From: Streptomyces longhuiensis
GTDB taxonomy: Bacteria; Actinomycetota; Actinomycetes; Streptomycetales; Streptomycetaceae
Direction of reading: 5' to 3'
Assembly: GCF_020616555.1 (NCBI RefSeq)
Contig: NZ_CP085173.1
Coordinates: 4,289,501 to 4,353,500 of the forward strand
DNA length: 64,000 nucleotides
Shown one piece after another: positions 18,961 through 26,970 of this stretch (position 1 is the stretch's first letter; every line of letters begins with the position of its first letter). The position numbers and the translations under genes are program-made. The notes below the pieces were generated by a model. That model saw only the letters and a list, made by a program, of their open reading frames with translations. It was not told the DNA's origin and made no database searches.

Positions 18961-19003
18961 CCCCGCCCCGGGTGCGACGGGGGAATGCGCACCCGGGGCG
19001 GGG
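18961..19003 (-). terminator. Rho-independent terminator after the first rpf gene
   Basis: Perfect 16-bp GC stem (18961-18976 with 18988-19003). On the minus strand it is followed by TTTT. It ends transcripts of the gene at 19092. Confidence 0.85.
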
Positions 19004-19091
19004 AGTCCTTGGGGGGGACCTGGCGTGGTACCGGCCGTCCGCCGAAAGCCGGTACCCGAGCGGCCTGAGGGCTGCCGCTCTCCTCTACCGC

Positions 19092-19784
<693 letters not shown>

Positions 19785-19787
19785 TCA

Positions 19788-19955
19788 CCGACGCCTACGA
19801 GGTGAGCTGTCGGGTTCGGGCCGGATGAGTGCCCGGTCGCACGTCCTGCGTGCGACTTCACCCCAAGCCGGTCGGTCGGCCGTCTCTCGACGGCCGGGGC
19901 CGGCACTTACCTTGGGTCCCCCGCTCCTGCCTACGGCGCTTACGCGACGACTGTT
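19788..19955 (-). promoter_or_regulatory. ydaO/yuaA-type c-di-AMP riboswitch
   Basis: The minus-strand leader of the rpf gene contains conserved ydaO elements in order: GGCAGGAGCGGGGGACCC (about 19935-19918), GGGGTGAAG (about 19865-19857) and CCCGACAGCTCACCTCG (about 19813-19797), with paired arms between them. In Streptomyces this aptamer class is known upstream of rpf genes, and c-di-AMP binding lowers expression. The Shine-Dalgarno lies only about 10 bases past its 3' end. Boundaries are approximate. Confidence 0.85.
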
Positions 19956-20020
19956 CCCGTACGGAAGTTGGCAGGATTCGGCGTGACATCCGACGGGGCC
20001 CGCTGTGGCGAGCGGTGATG

Positions 20021-20050
20021 ACCGTAAGCAGCGGATCGCCCTGATTTCAA
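20021..20050 (-). promoter_or_regulatory. Candidate promoter for riboswitch-rpf transcript
   Basis: Minus-strand TTGAAA (20045-20050), 18-base spacer, TACGGT (20021-20026), fitting Streptomyces housekeeping boxes TTGACn/TAnnnT. It predicts a leader of about 240 bases containing the riboswitch. The -35 overlaps the hairpin at 20038-20063. Confidence 0.5.
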
Positions 20051-20063
20051 AGACGATCAGGGC
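20038..20063. terminator. Hairpin downstream of the second rpf gene
   Basis: GCCCTGAT (20038-20045) pairs with 20056-20063 around a 10-base loop, 55 bases past the stop at 20118. No T-run. It may serve as terminator for the upstream gene. Confidence 0.4.
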
Positions 20064-20117
20064 CTTTGAGACCCATCTCTCACTCTCGCCAAAGCGGACA
20101 TTAAGCCCGAACTGCCT

Positions 20118-21104
20118 CTACTTTTCGCCCGATTCGAGTCCTAGATCCAGACTCTGACCAGGAAGGATGAGGTCGGGGTCGGTGCCGACCGTCTTCTTGT
20201 TCTCGGCGTACAGAGCGGCCCATCCACCGTCCACGTCATGGGTGTCGGCGATGTCCCAGAGGTTGTCGCCGGCGCGCACGGTATAGGCGCCTTCGTCCGT
20301 ATTCGCGCCCTTACGGCCGCTTTCGCCGCCGCGTGAGGCGTGGCGGCCCGAGCTGTCGTCGGCGCGCGAGGAGCCCGCGGCGTCGTCCTCGGCGGCGTCG
20401 CCGCGATGGCGGCCGGAAGCGGGCGCGGTGGCGGCGTCCGCGTCGCCGGAGGCCTCCGACGACGGCGTGCCGGAGGTCGAAGTCGAGTCATCCTGACCGG
20501 ACTTGTCACTCTTGACGTCATCCACGGTGTTACCTGCGGTATCACCCGACTTGTCGTGATTCTTCTCTCGGGAGTCGCCCTTCGCGCCCGAGGAGGCGGA
20601 GTCCGCCGGCTCGTCGCTCGCGTCGTCCTTCGCGGTGTCGCCCTTCGCCGCGTCGTCGCCGCCGGAGTCACCGGCGGACGCGGACGGGGTCGGCAGGGCC
20701 GCCCCGGGGTCGACGTCGGCCGCGGCGTCGTCCGCCGTGAGGCCCGAGGTGACCGAGCAGACCGGCCATGCCCGCGGGCCCTGGTCGTCGAGGACCTTCT
20801 CGGCGACGGCTATCTGCTGCGAGCGGCTGGCCTGGTCGGCGCGCGGCGCGAAGTCGAGGCCGCCGTAGTTCTCCCAGGTCTCCTGCGAGAACTGGAGCCC
20901 GCCGTAATAGCCGTTGCCCGGATCGGCGCTCCAGGAGCCGCCGCTCTCGCACTCGGCGAGCTTGTCCCACGTCGCCGTCGACGCGGCGCTCGCGCTGGTC
21001 GCGCCGAGCAGGGGGATCGCGATGGCGGAGCCGGCCACTCCCGCGGCGACGATGAGCGCGGGAGCCTGGCGGGGGCGACGGTGACGACCGTTCCCGGTGA
21101 GCAT
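20118..21104 (-). CDS. Second Rpf-type transglycosylase with long acidic linker and LysM
   Basis: A 328-residue secreted cell-wall enzyme. Signal peptide about 1-41 (RRPRQAPALIVAAGVAGSAIA, cut after SASA). Rpf domain about 42-125 with catalytic Glu53 in ECESGGSWS and [14 protein letters not shown] 140-residue Asp/Ser/Gly/Ala-rich linker (about 130-270) is intrinsically disordered, and a C-terminal LysM domain runs from about 276 (YTVRAGDNLWDIADTHDVDGGW). ATG 21104 has GAAAGG seven bases upstream; longer starts add unrelated sequence. Paralogue of the gene at 19092 but without a riboswitch, so the pair is likely expressed differently. Confidence 0.92.
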   Translation of the reverse strand: MLTGNGRHRRPRQAPALIVAAGVAGSAIAIPLLGATSASAASTATWDKLAECESGGSWSADPGNGYYGGLQFSQETWENYGGLDFAPRADQASRSQQIAVAEKVLDDQGPRAWPVCSVTSGLTADDAAADVDPGAALPTPSASAGDSGGDDAAKGDTAKDDASDEPADSASSGAKGDSREKNHDKSGDTAGNTVDDVKSDKSGQDDSTSTSGTPSSEASGDADAATAPASGRHRGDAAEDDAAGSSRADDSSGRHASRGGESGRKGANTDEGAYTVRAGDNLWDIADTHDVDGGWAALYAENKKTVGTDPDLILPGQSLDLGLESGEK

Positions 21105-21163
21105 GGATGCGCCTTTCGGGGGCTCGGGGAATGCTGCGGCGGGTGGTGCCGCGATGACTGGTG

Positions 21164-21194
21164 AACGTAGCGGGAGTCGAACGCTTGTCACAAG
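21164..21194 (-). promoter_or_regulatory. Candidate promoter with palindrome over the -35
   Basis: Minus-strand TTGTGA (21188-21193), 18 bases, TACGTT (21164-21169). The palindrome CTTGTCACAAG (21184-21194) covers the -35 and could be a repressor site for the second rpf gene. Confidence 0.45.
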
Positions 21195-21243
21195 TCGATG
21201 CAGCCGAGATCACGTGAAAGTCACAGTCTTGACGGAACGTCAG

Positions 21244-22521
21244 TTACGGGGCTCGGTCCGAACCCTCCTGATGCGGCGTGAACTCGACCGGAAGCGTGCG
21301 CAATCCCCGCATGATGAGCCCGCCGCGCCAGCGCAAATCGGTAGGTTCTCCCGCGAGTCGCAGGTCCGGAAGGCGCGTCAGAAGCGTGGCGAGGGCGGTC
21401 TGTCCTTCCAGCCGCGCGAGAGGGGCGCCGAGGCAGTAGTGGATGCCGTGCCCGTATCCGAGGTGCTGATTGTCACGCCGGGAGAGGTCGAGGGTGTCGG
21501 GCTCGTCGAAGCGCGCCGGGTCACGGTCGGCGGCGGCGAGCACCACGAGGACGGGGTCGCCGACGGCGATGTCCTGCCCGCCGACGGTCAGCGGCTCGGT
21601 CGCGAAGCGCCAGGTGGCGAGCTCCACCGGGCCGTCGTAGCGCAGGAGTTCCTCGATTCCGGTCTCCAGGAGGCCGGGTTCGGCGGCATCGGGGGCCAGC
21701 GACCGCTGGAGCCGCTCGCGCTGCTCGGGGTGGGTGAGCAGGGCGTATGTGCCGTTGCCGATGAGGTTGATGGTGGTTTCGAAACCGGCGAACAGGAGGA
21801 TGAAGGCCATCGCCGCGGCCTCGTTCTCGGTGAGGTGCTCACCGTGGTCGGAGGCACGGATGAGGCCGGAGATCAGGTCGTCTCCGGGCTCGTCCCGCTT
21901 GCGGTGGATGAGCTCGACGAGGTAGTTCCGGATCTTCTTCACGGCGCGGGCGACCCCGCCGCGCGGGCCCTTGCCGTGGCGGATCATCATGCCCGCCCAG
22001 TCCCGCAGGTCGTCCTGGTCCTCGCGCGGGACGCCCAGCAGGTCACAGATCGCGTAGATGGGGAGCGGGAAGGCGAAGTCGTGGATGAGGTCCGCCTCGC
22101 CCTTGGCGGCGAACTCGTCGATGAGCCGGTCGGTCAACTCCTGCACACGGGGGGCGAATTCGGCCACCCGGCGGGGGGTGAACGCCTTCGAGACGAGGCG
22201 GCGCAGGCGCGTGTGGTCCGGCGGGTCGATGTTGAGCAGATGCGTCATCAGCTCGGCCTTGCGCTCGCCCGGGATGCCGGTCTTGCCCTTGGCGTGGGCG
22301 GGCTCGTCGTGGTGTGCCGGGTTCTTGGACAGGCGCTGGTCGGCCAGCGCCTGCTTCGCGTCCGCGTAGCGCGTGACCAGCCAGGCCTCGACACCGCTGG
22401 GGAGCGTCGTGCGGTGAACGGGCGACTGCTCGCGCAGCCAGGCGTAGGCCGGGTACGGGTCGGTGGCGAACTCCCAGGTGAAGAGTTCGGGAGCGGTGCG
22501 CTGCGCGGGCTTTTCGGTCAC
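21244..22521 (-). CDS. Cytochrome P450
   Basis: A 425-residue soluble class I bacterial P450 (CYP105/107-like length). Visible: oxygen-activation I-helix FAGFETTINLIGNG, K-helix IEELLRYDGPVE region, and the heme loop LGYGHGIHYCLGAPLARLE with thiolate Cys363; the loop has LGYGHG where FGxGxH is usual. GTG 22521 starts MTEKPAQRTAPELFTWEF. The Shine-Dalgarno is weak (GGA only). No ferredoxin or biosynthetic cluster is adjacent, so the substrate cannot be inferred. Confidence 0.93.
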   Translation of the reverse strand: MTEKPAQRTAPELFTWEFATDPYPAYAWLREQSPVHRTTLPSGVEAWLVTRYADAKQALADQRLSKNPAHHDEPAHAKGKTGIPGERKAELMTHLLNIDPPDHTRLRRLVSKAFTPRRVAEFAPRVQELTDRLIDEFAAKGEADLIHDFAFPLPIYAICDLLGVPREDQDDLRDWAGMMIRHGKGPRGGVARAVKKIRNYLVELIHRKRDEPGDDLISGLIRASDHGEHLTENEAAAMAFILLFAGFETTINLIGNGTYALLTHPEQRERLQRSLAPDAAEPGLLETGIEELLRYDGPVELATWRFATEPLTVGGQDIAVGDPVLVVLAAADRDPARFDEPDTLDLSRRDNQHLGYGHGIHYCLGAPLARLEGQTALATLLTRLPDLRLAGEPTDLRWRGGLIMRGLRTLPVEFTPHQEGSDRAP

Positions 22522-22585
22522 GCGTCGACGGTATCCGGCGCGGGGCGCCCCTCCGGCCGGACCCCACCGCCGACCGGTGCGGACG

Positions 22586-22831
22586 AAAGACCCTGGGCCG
22601 GCCCGTCCGCGGGCCCAGGGCCTTTCGTTCGGATCAGGCCGGATCAGGGAGCGGGGCCCGGTGCCGTGCTGCGCAAGACGGAGGAAGGAGCCCACACGAT
22701 GAGGCTCCTGCTCGAACGCCCCGGGAGCCAGGGGAGGCGGCGCCTGACGACAACGCCGAGAGGTGCGGTGCCGGGCCCCGCGAGCCCGGCCTGATCCGGC
22801 CTGATCCGGCCTGATCCGAACGAGAGGCCCT
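22586..22831. repeat. Nested inverted-repeat element with alternative pairings
   Basis: The 308-base gap between mazG and the P450 gene is dominated by self-complementary sequence. The arm 22617-22648 pairs with 22800-22831 (32 bp, one mismatch; the core 23 bp at 22626-22648 and 22800-22822 is perfect). Inside, CGGGGCCCGG (about 22652-22661) pairs with CCGGGCCCCG (about 22771-22780). The left arm can instead pair with 22586-22600 (15 bp, one mismatch). The decamer GGATCAGGCC, or its complement, occurs in tandem in both arms. No known family is recognised; MITE-like or attenuator-like. Confidence 0.7.
22699..22794 (+). CDS. Possible 31-residue peptide ORF inside the inverted repeat
   Basis: ATG 22699 to TGA 22794 on the strand opposite the neighbouring genes. 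The Shine-Dalgarno is unusually strong (GGAGGAAGGAG, 22680-22690, 8-base spacing). AGGAGCC (22686-22692) can pair with GGCTCCT (22703-22709), placing the start codon in the loop. The peptide is Arg/Pro-rich with no recognised family. It may be chance in GC-rich DNA. Confidence 0.25.
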   Translation: MRLLLERPGSQGRRRLTTTPRGAVPGPASPA

Positions 22832-23822
22832 AGGCCTGCCCCTCCGCGACGCGGATCGCGTCCCGGTACGCCCGCGCCGCCGCCCGCAGCGCCGCTTCCG
22901 GGTCGACGCCGTCGGCCTCGGCGCGCAGGGCGAGCGTCAGCAGTTCGTAGCCGACGCCCTCTCCGGTCGGGAGGGGCACGTCGAGGCCGGCCGTGCGGAC
23001 CCTCGACCCCAGCTTGGCGGCGAGCGCGAGGCCGGGCTGTCCCACCGGCACCCCGTCCGTGACGGACTCGCGCTGCTTCTCCACGGCCTTCGTGCGCAGC
23101 CAGTGCTCCTTCACGTCCTCCGGGGTGAGCGCCGTGTCGTCGCCGAAGACGTGCGGGTGACGGTGGATGAGCTTCTCGACGATGCCGCCGGCGACGTCGT
23201 CCACGGAGAACGCCTCGTCCCCTTCCTCGCCGGAGGCCTCCTCGGCGATCCGGGCGTGGAAGACGACCTGGAGGAGCACGTCCCCGAGCTCCTCGCGCAG
23301 CTCGTCCCGGTCGCCGTCCTCGATCGCCTCGACGAGTTCGTACGCCTCCTCGATCGCGTACTTCGCCAGGCCCTTGTGGGTCTGCTGCGAGGACCACGGG
23401 CACTCGCGGCGGATGCGGTCCATGACCTGGACCAGGTCGAGGAGGCGGGCGCCCGGCAGGTCGTAGGAGGCCGGGAGCAGTTCCAGATCGGGCATCGCGA
23501 CGCGGCCCGAGCCGGCGAGCGCGGCCAGGCCGTCGGTCAGGCGCCGGTCGCCCTCGGCGGTGGCGACGACCACGACGGTGCGGCCCCCGGCACAGGCGTC
23601 GACGAGCTCGCCGGCCGTCGGCGCCGCCTCCCGCACCGCGATGCCGGCCTCCCGCAGATACGGCAGCTGCGGGTGCGCGGCGTCGGCGCACAGCACCTCG
23701 TCGGCGGCGTGCAGGAGCTGCCAGGCCGACCAGGACAGCAGGCCGGGCGCGACGCGGTGGCTGGTGGTGAGCAGGACGATGCGGCCGGTCGGGACGGCGG
23801 CGGGTGCGTTCTCGGCGTTCAC
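22830..23822 (-). CDS. mazG: Nucleoside triphosphate pyrophosphohydrolase MazG
   Basis: A 330-residue protein that hydrolyses NTPs to NMP and PPi (house-cleaning, ppGpp modulation). Residues 1-120 resemble the SAM-methylase-like N-terminal extension of actinobacterial MazG. The MazG domain lies about 125-290, with the acidic metal-binding pattern YAIEEAYELVEAI and ELREELGDVLLQVVFHA, and HPHVFGD. GTG 23822 (MNAENAPAAVP). The stop codon coincides with the outer end of the inverted-repeat element. Confidence 0.92.
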   Translation of the reverse strand: MNAENAPAAVPTGRIVLLTTSHRVAPGLLSWSAWQLLHAADEVLCADAAHPQLPYLREAGIAVREAAPTAGELVDACAGGRTVVVVATAEGDRRLTDGLAALAGSGRVAMPDLELLPASYDLPGARLLDLVQVMDRIRRECPWSSQQTHKGLAKYAIEEAYELVEAIEDGDRDELREELGDVLLQVVFHARIAEEASGEEGDEAFSVDDVAGGIVEKLIHRHPHVFGDDTALTPEDVKEHWLRTKAVEKQRESVTDGVPVGQPGLALAAKLGSRVRTAGLDVPLPTGEGVGYELLTLALRAEADGVDPEAALRAAARAYRDAIRVAEGQA

Positions 23823-23855
23823 GCCTCGAACGTAACCCAGGCCGCCCGTCAGGCC

Positions 23856-24536
23856 CTACGCCGTCTGCTCGTCCCCCGTCTTCGGGGACGTGACCTCGCG
23901 CACCCACGGCGTCTTCGCGTCGGCGCGGCCGTGGCTCTTGGCGATGTCCCAGGTGCCGTAGCGCGGGTTCAGGTCGACGTTCAGCTCCTTGGAGGCCTGG
24001 TCGAGCGCCTTCCAGAAGGGGGCCTGGTCGGCCTCGGACTGGGACTGCATGTTCGCGCCGACCTTCTGGGCAAGGCCCATGACCTCGAGATCGGTGCGGG
24101 CACTGTCCGCGATGCGCTCGGGCGCGATGTTGTACTGCTCGAGCAGGGCGAGCCGCATCTGCCGGACGCCGCCGGCCTGCTGCGCCATCGCGGCTTCCCG
24201 CTCCTGGACCTGCCTGCGGCTCACCGTGACGCCCGCGTCGGCGGCCGCGCGGTGCAGGACCCGGTCGAAGACCATGGAGTGCAGCGTGTTCCGGGTGAGG
24301 CTGCCGGACTTGGCGATGGCCTGCTCGTACTGCTGGTCGTCCTTGGTGGCGGCCTGCTGGGCGTCGCGCACCTCGTTCACCCGGTTCTCCAGCTGGGAGA
24401 CGGTGATGCGGTCGCTGCCCACGACGGCCGCGGCGCCGGGATGCGCGTTGTCGCCGCAGGCGGTGAGGAGGGGGACCGCGGCTACGGCGGCGGTGGCGAG
24501 GACGAGCGCGGTGCGGCGGCTGTTGCGGCGATGCAA
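23856..24536 (-). CDS. SurA N-terminal-domain lipoprotein
   Basis: A 226-residue lipoprotein. Lipobox LLTAC with lipidated Cys27. The mature part carries a SurA_N-type chaperone region (VVGSDRITVSQLENRVNEV, then VFDRVLHRAAADAGVTVSR). The catalytic parvulin domain is absent, so it is more likely a chaperone for exported proteins than an active prolyl isomerase. The start is an unusual TTG at 24536, with GGGAGG six bases upstream; a start further up the open frame has no family similarity. A palindrome overlaps the promoter region. Confidence 0.85.
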   Translation of the reverse strand: MHRRNSRRTALVLATAAVAAVPLLTACGDNAHPGAAAVVGSDRITVSQLENRVNEVRDAQQAATKDDQQYEQAIAKSGSLTRNTLHSMVFDRVLHRAAADAGVTVSRRQVQEREAAMAQQAGGVRQMRLALLEQYNIAPERIADSARTDLEVMGLAQKVGANMQSQSEADQAPFWKALDQASKELNVDLNPRYGTWDIAKSHGRADAKTPWVREVTSPKTGDEQTA

Positions 24537-24557
24537 GGTGGGCCTCCCTGCGAAGAG

Positions 24558-24577
24558 TTTGTGCGTCGGTGCACAAA
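24558..24577. promoter_or_regulatory. Perfect palindrome upstream of SurA-like gene
   Basis: TTTGTGC (24558-24564), 6-base spacer, GCACAAA (24571-24577), 22 bases before the TTG start. Good candidate operator; no regulator is assignable. Confidence 0.5.
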
Positions 24578-24684
24578 GTCCGGCGGTGATCGATGTTAGG
24601 CAGTGGCCGTGCTCTCGGCCACCTATTCGACCCAACGATTCGCCGGGAGTTGAGGCACTCCCCCGCGCCCGGCCCGCCCCGGGC

Positions 24685-26223
24685 TCAGCCCCGGACCTGC
24701 CCCAGCCACTGCAAGGTGCGGCGGATTTCGGCCGGGAACGGGTGTCCCGGCCCGTGGAGGCGCTCCGCGTCGTGCAGCAGACGTACGAGGGTGTCGTGCG
24801 CGGCGGCCCGGTCGCCGAGCGCGAGGAGCAAGTGGCCGATGCGGCGCCGGACTTCGAGGGGCAGCGTGATGTCCGTCGTCGCGTACTGGTTCTCGTAGTA
24901 CGGGAGCAGCGCCCGGTATTCGGCGAGCGCGGCGGCCGGTTCGCCGAGCTGTTCCAGGCACTGCGCGGCCTCGTAGCGGAACTGGAGGGACTGCGGGTCG
25001 GCCTGGCCCGCCTCGGCGGAGCGCTCGTCTGCGAGGCGGCGCAGCTCGGGCAGGGCGCGGCGGTACTGGCCGTCGTCCATGAGCGTCGCGGCGTACTGCT
25101 TGCGCAGCGTCCGGACGACCGGTGAGTGCTCGCCGTGCTGGGCCGCGGCCGCGGGCAGGATCGCGCCGAGGATGTCGACGGCCTGCGTGATGCGGCCCTC
25201 GCCGAGGAGGCGCTTGACCTCGTCGACGGCGCCCGCGACGTCCGGCTTGTCGGTGTGGGGCGTGGGCGCGGCGGGCTGCGGGGCGGGGGTGCGGGCGCGG
25301 TCGGGCCAGGGGGCGTGCGGGCGCAGGAAGGGCCGGGTCGGGTCGAGGGGGCCGCCGCTCGGCACACCGCGCGCGGGCAGCAGCGGGAGCAGGGCCTCGT
25401 ACGTCTCCTGCGCGGAGGCGGGCCGGTGCTGCGGGTCCTTGGCGAGCAGGCGCAGGACGAGCGCCTCCAGGGCTTCGGGGACCTCGGGGCGCAGGCGGCG
25501 GACCGGCAGGGGCGGCTCGTAGAGGTGGCGGTGCAGGACGCCGAGGGCGGTGGAGCCCGCGAACGGGACGTCTCCGCTGAGGAGTTCGTGCAGCAGCACC
25601 CCGAGCGCGTACAGGTCCGTGTAGGGGCCCACCGCGCCGCCCATGGCCTGTTCGGGCGCCATGTAGGCGGGGCTGCCGATGGGGGAGCCGGTGTGGGTGA
25701 GGCGGGTGGTGTCGGTGTCGAGCACGGAGGCGACGCCGAGGTCGAGGACGGTGACGGTGCCGTCCTGCTTGACCATCACGTTCCGCGGCTTGAGGTCGCG
25801 GTGCACGATCGGCACGGCGTGCACCGCGCACAGGACGGCGCACAGCTGGGCCGCGACGGAGACCGCCCACTGCCACGGATAGGGGTCGTGCTCGGCGAGG
25901 TGGTCGGAGAGGTCGGCCCCGTCCACGTACTGCATGACGAGGTAGAGGTCCTCGCCCTGGGTGCCCGCGTCGTGGACGGTGACCAGGCCGGGGTGGTCGA
26001 CCTGGGCCGTGACGCGGCACTCGCGCACGAAGCGGCGGCGCAGCTCGTCGGCCTCCTGGCCGGCGACGCGGTCGGGGCGCAGCAGCTTCACGGCGACGCG
26101 CCGGTCGAGCCGCTGGTCGTACGCCGTCCAGACCTGGCCCATGCCGCCCTGGCCGATGAGGGTCGACAGCTCGTAGCGCCCGGCGACGAGCTGTCCGCCG
26201 GACGCGTTCAGGGGGTGGGTCAC
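24685..26223 (-). CDS. Ser/Thr protein kinase with C-terminal TPR-like region
   Basis: A 512-residue PknB-type kinase. Gly-loop LIGQGGMGQVW (about 22-32), ATP Lys46 in VAVKLL, catalytic HRDLKPRNVMV (Asp about 143), a DLG in place of the usual DFG (VTVLDLGVAS), APE block YMAPEQAMGG and the substrate lobe through RLLAKDPQHRPAS. A Pro-rich linker leads to helical TPR-like repeats (about 340-512) rather than PASTA or a membrane segment, so the kinase is cytosolic. GTG 26223 overlaps the upstream stop (GTGA), coupling it to the membrane protein. Confidence 0.92.
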   Translation of the reverse strand: MTHPLNASGGQLVAGRYELSTLIGQGGMGQVWTAYDQRLDRRVAVKLLRPDRVAGQEADELRRRFVRECRVTAQVDHPGLVTVHDAGTQGEDLYLVMQYVDGADLSDHLAEHDPYPWQWAVSVAAQLCAVLCAVHAVPIVHRDLKPRNVMVKQDGTVTVLDLGVASVLDTDTTRLTHTGSPIGSPAYMAPEQAMGGAVGPYTDLYALGVLLHELLSGDVPFAGSTALGVLHRHLYEPPLPVRRLRPEVPEALEALVLRLLAKDPQHRPASAQETYEALLPLLPARGVPSGGPLDPTRPFLRPHAPWPDRARTPAPQPAAPTPHTDKPDVAGAVDEVKRLLGEGRITQAVDILGAILPAAAAQHGEHSPVVRTLRKQYAATLMDDGQYRRALPELRRLADERSAEAGQADPQSLQFRYEAAQCLEQLGEPAAALAEYRALLPYYENQYATTDITLPLEVRRRIGHLLLALGDRAAAHDTLVRLLHDAERLHGPGHPFPAEIRRTLQWLGQVRG

Positions 26224-26858
26224 CGTCCGCCTTCCTGCTTTCGCAGGTAGTCGCTGAGTTCGTCGAGTTCCGCGCGGACCTGGTCGATGCGGTGGGGCGG
26301 CGGCGTCTGGGTCTGCGGCGCGGGGTTGGGCACGGGCGTGGGGGCCTGGCCCGCGGTCTGGGTGAGCTGGTCGTGCACGGGCGGCGTCGACGGCGGCGCG
26401 GGATGGGGCGTGGGCGGCGCGTAGTGCTGCGCCTGCGGATACCCGTACGCGGGCCGCTGGAGCGGGGGTTGCTGCGGCTGGTACCCGCTCGCGTAGCCGC
26501 CGTAGAACCCGAGGCGCCCCTTGCGGCCGTGGCGGATGTCGGCCACGAGGTAGTACGAGACGACTCCGGCGAGCGTGATCAGGAGGATCGTCATGCCCGC
26601 GTCGCCGCGCCACGTCGTGAACTCGTCGACGCCCGGGTCCGTGGCGAGCAGCGCGACCGTGCCGGCCTGGAGCGCGGCGACGGACGCGAAGACGATCCAG
26701 TCCGTCCTGCTGCGCGTCGTCAGCGCGAGGCGCAGCAGCGCCGTCCACGCGAGGAAGCCGATGCTCAGCACGGCGAGCGCCACGAACAGGACGCGCAACC
26801 CGATCTGCACGCCATGCGACGGGCGCTGTGGCGGTGGCATGTAGCCCTGGCCGTGCAT
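26220..26858 (-). CDS. Membrane protein coupled to the kinase
   Basis: A 212-residue protein with three to four predicted membrane helices in residues 18-120 (IGLRVLFVALAVLSIGFLAW; WIVFASVAALQAGTVALLA; GMTILLITLAGVVSYYLVA). A cytosolic Pro/Gln/Tyr/Thr-rich tail follows, with a C-terminal helix HRIDQVRAELDELSDYLRKQ. ATG 26858 has AGGAG upstream. The stop overlaps the kinase start. Inference: a membrane partner or substrate of the kinase; the Thr-rich tail offers phospho-sites. Confidence 0.8.
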   Translation of the reverse strand: MHGQGYMPPPQRPSHGVQIGLRVLFVALAVLSIGFLAWTALLRLALTTRSRTDWIVFASVAALQAGTVALLATDPGVDEFTTWRGDAGMTILLITLAGVVSYYLVADIRHGRKGRLGFYGGYASGYQPQQPPLQRPAYGYPQAQHYAPPTPHPAPPSTPPVHDQLTQTAGQAPTPVPNPAPQTQTPPPHRIDQVRAELDELSDYLRKQEGGR

Positions 26859-26970
26859 GGTTTCTCCTGCTGCTCCTGCTGACGGGTCCTTTGTGTGTCG
26901 AGCGTATAGGCCGACTCCGACAACCCGCGCCGGGTTGTACGGAACCGTTGTCGTACGGATGTCCAAAGCG

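Noticed and set aside
21244..24576. Single minus-strand frame spanning P450, mazG and the SurA-like region
   Set aside because: Only the P450 part is in coding frame; mazG and the lipoprotein are read in other frames with their own starts.
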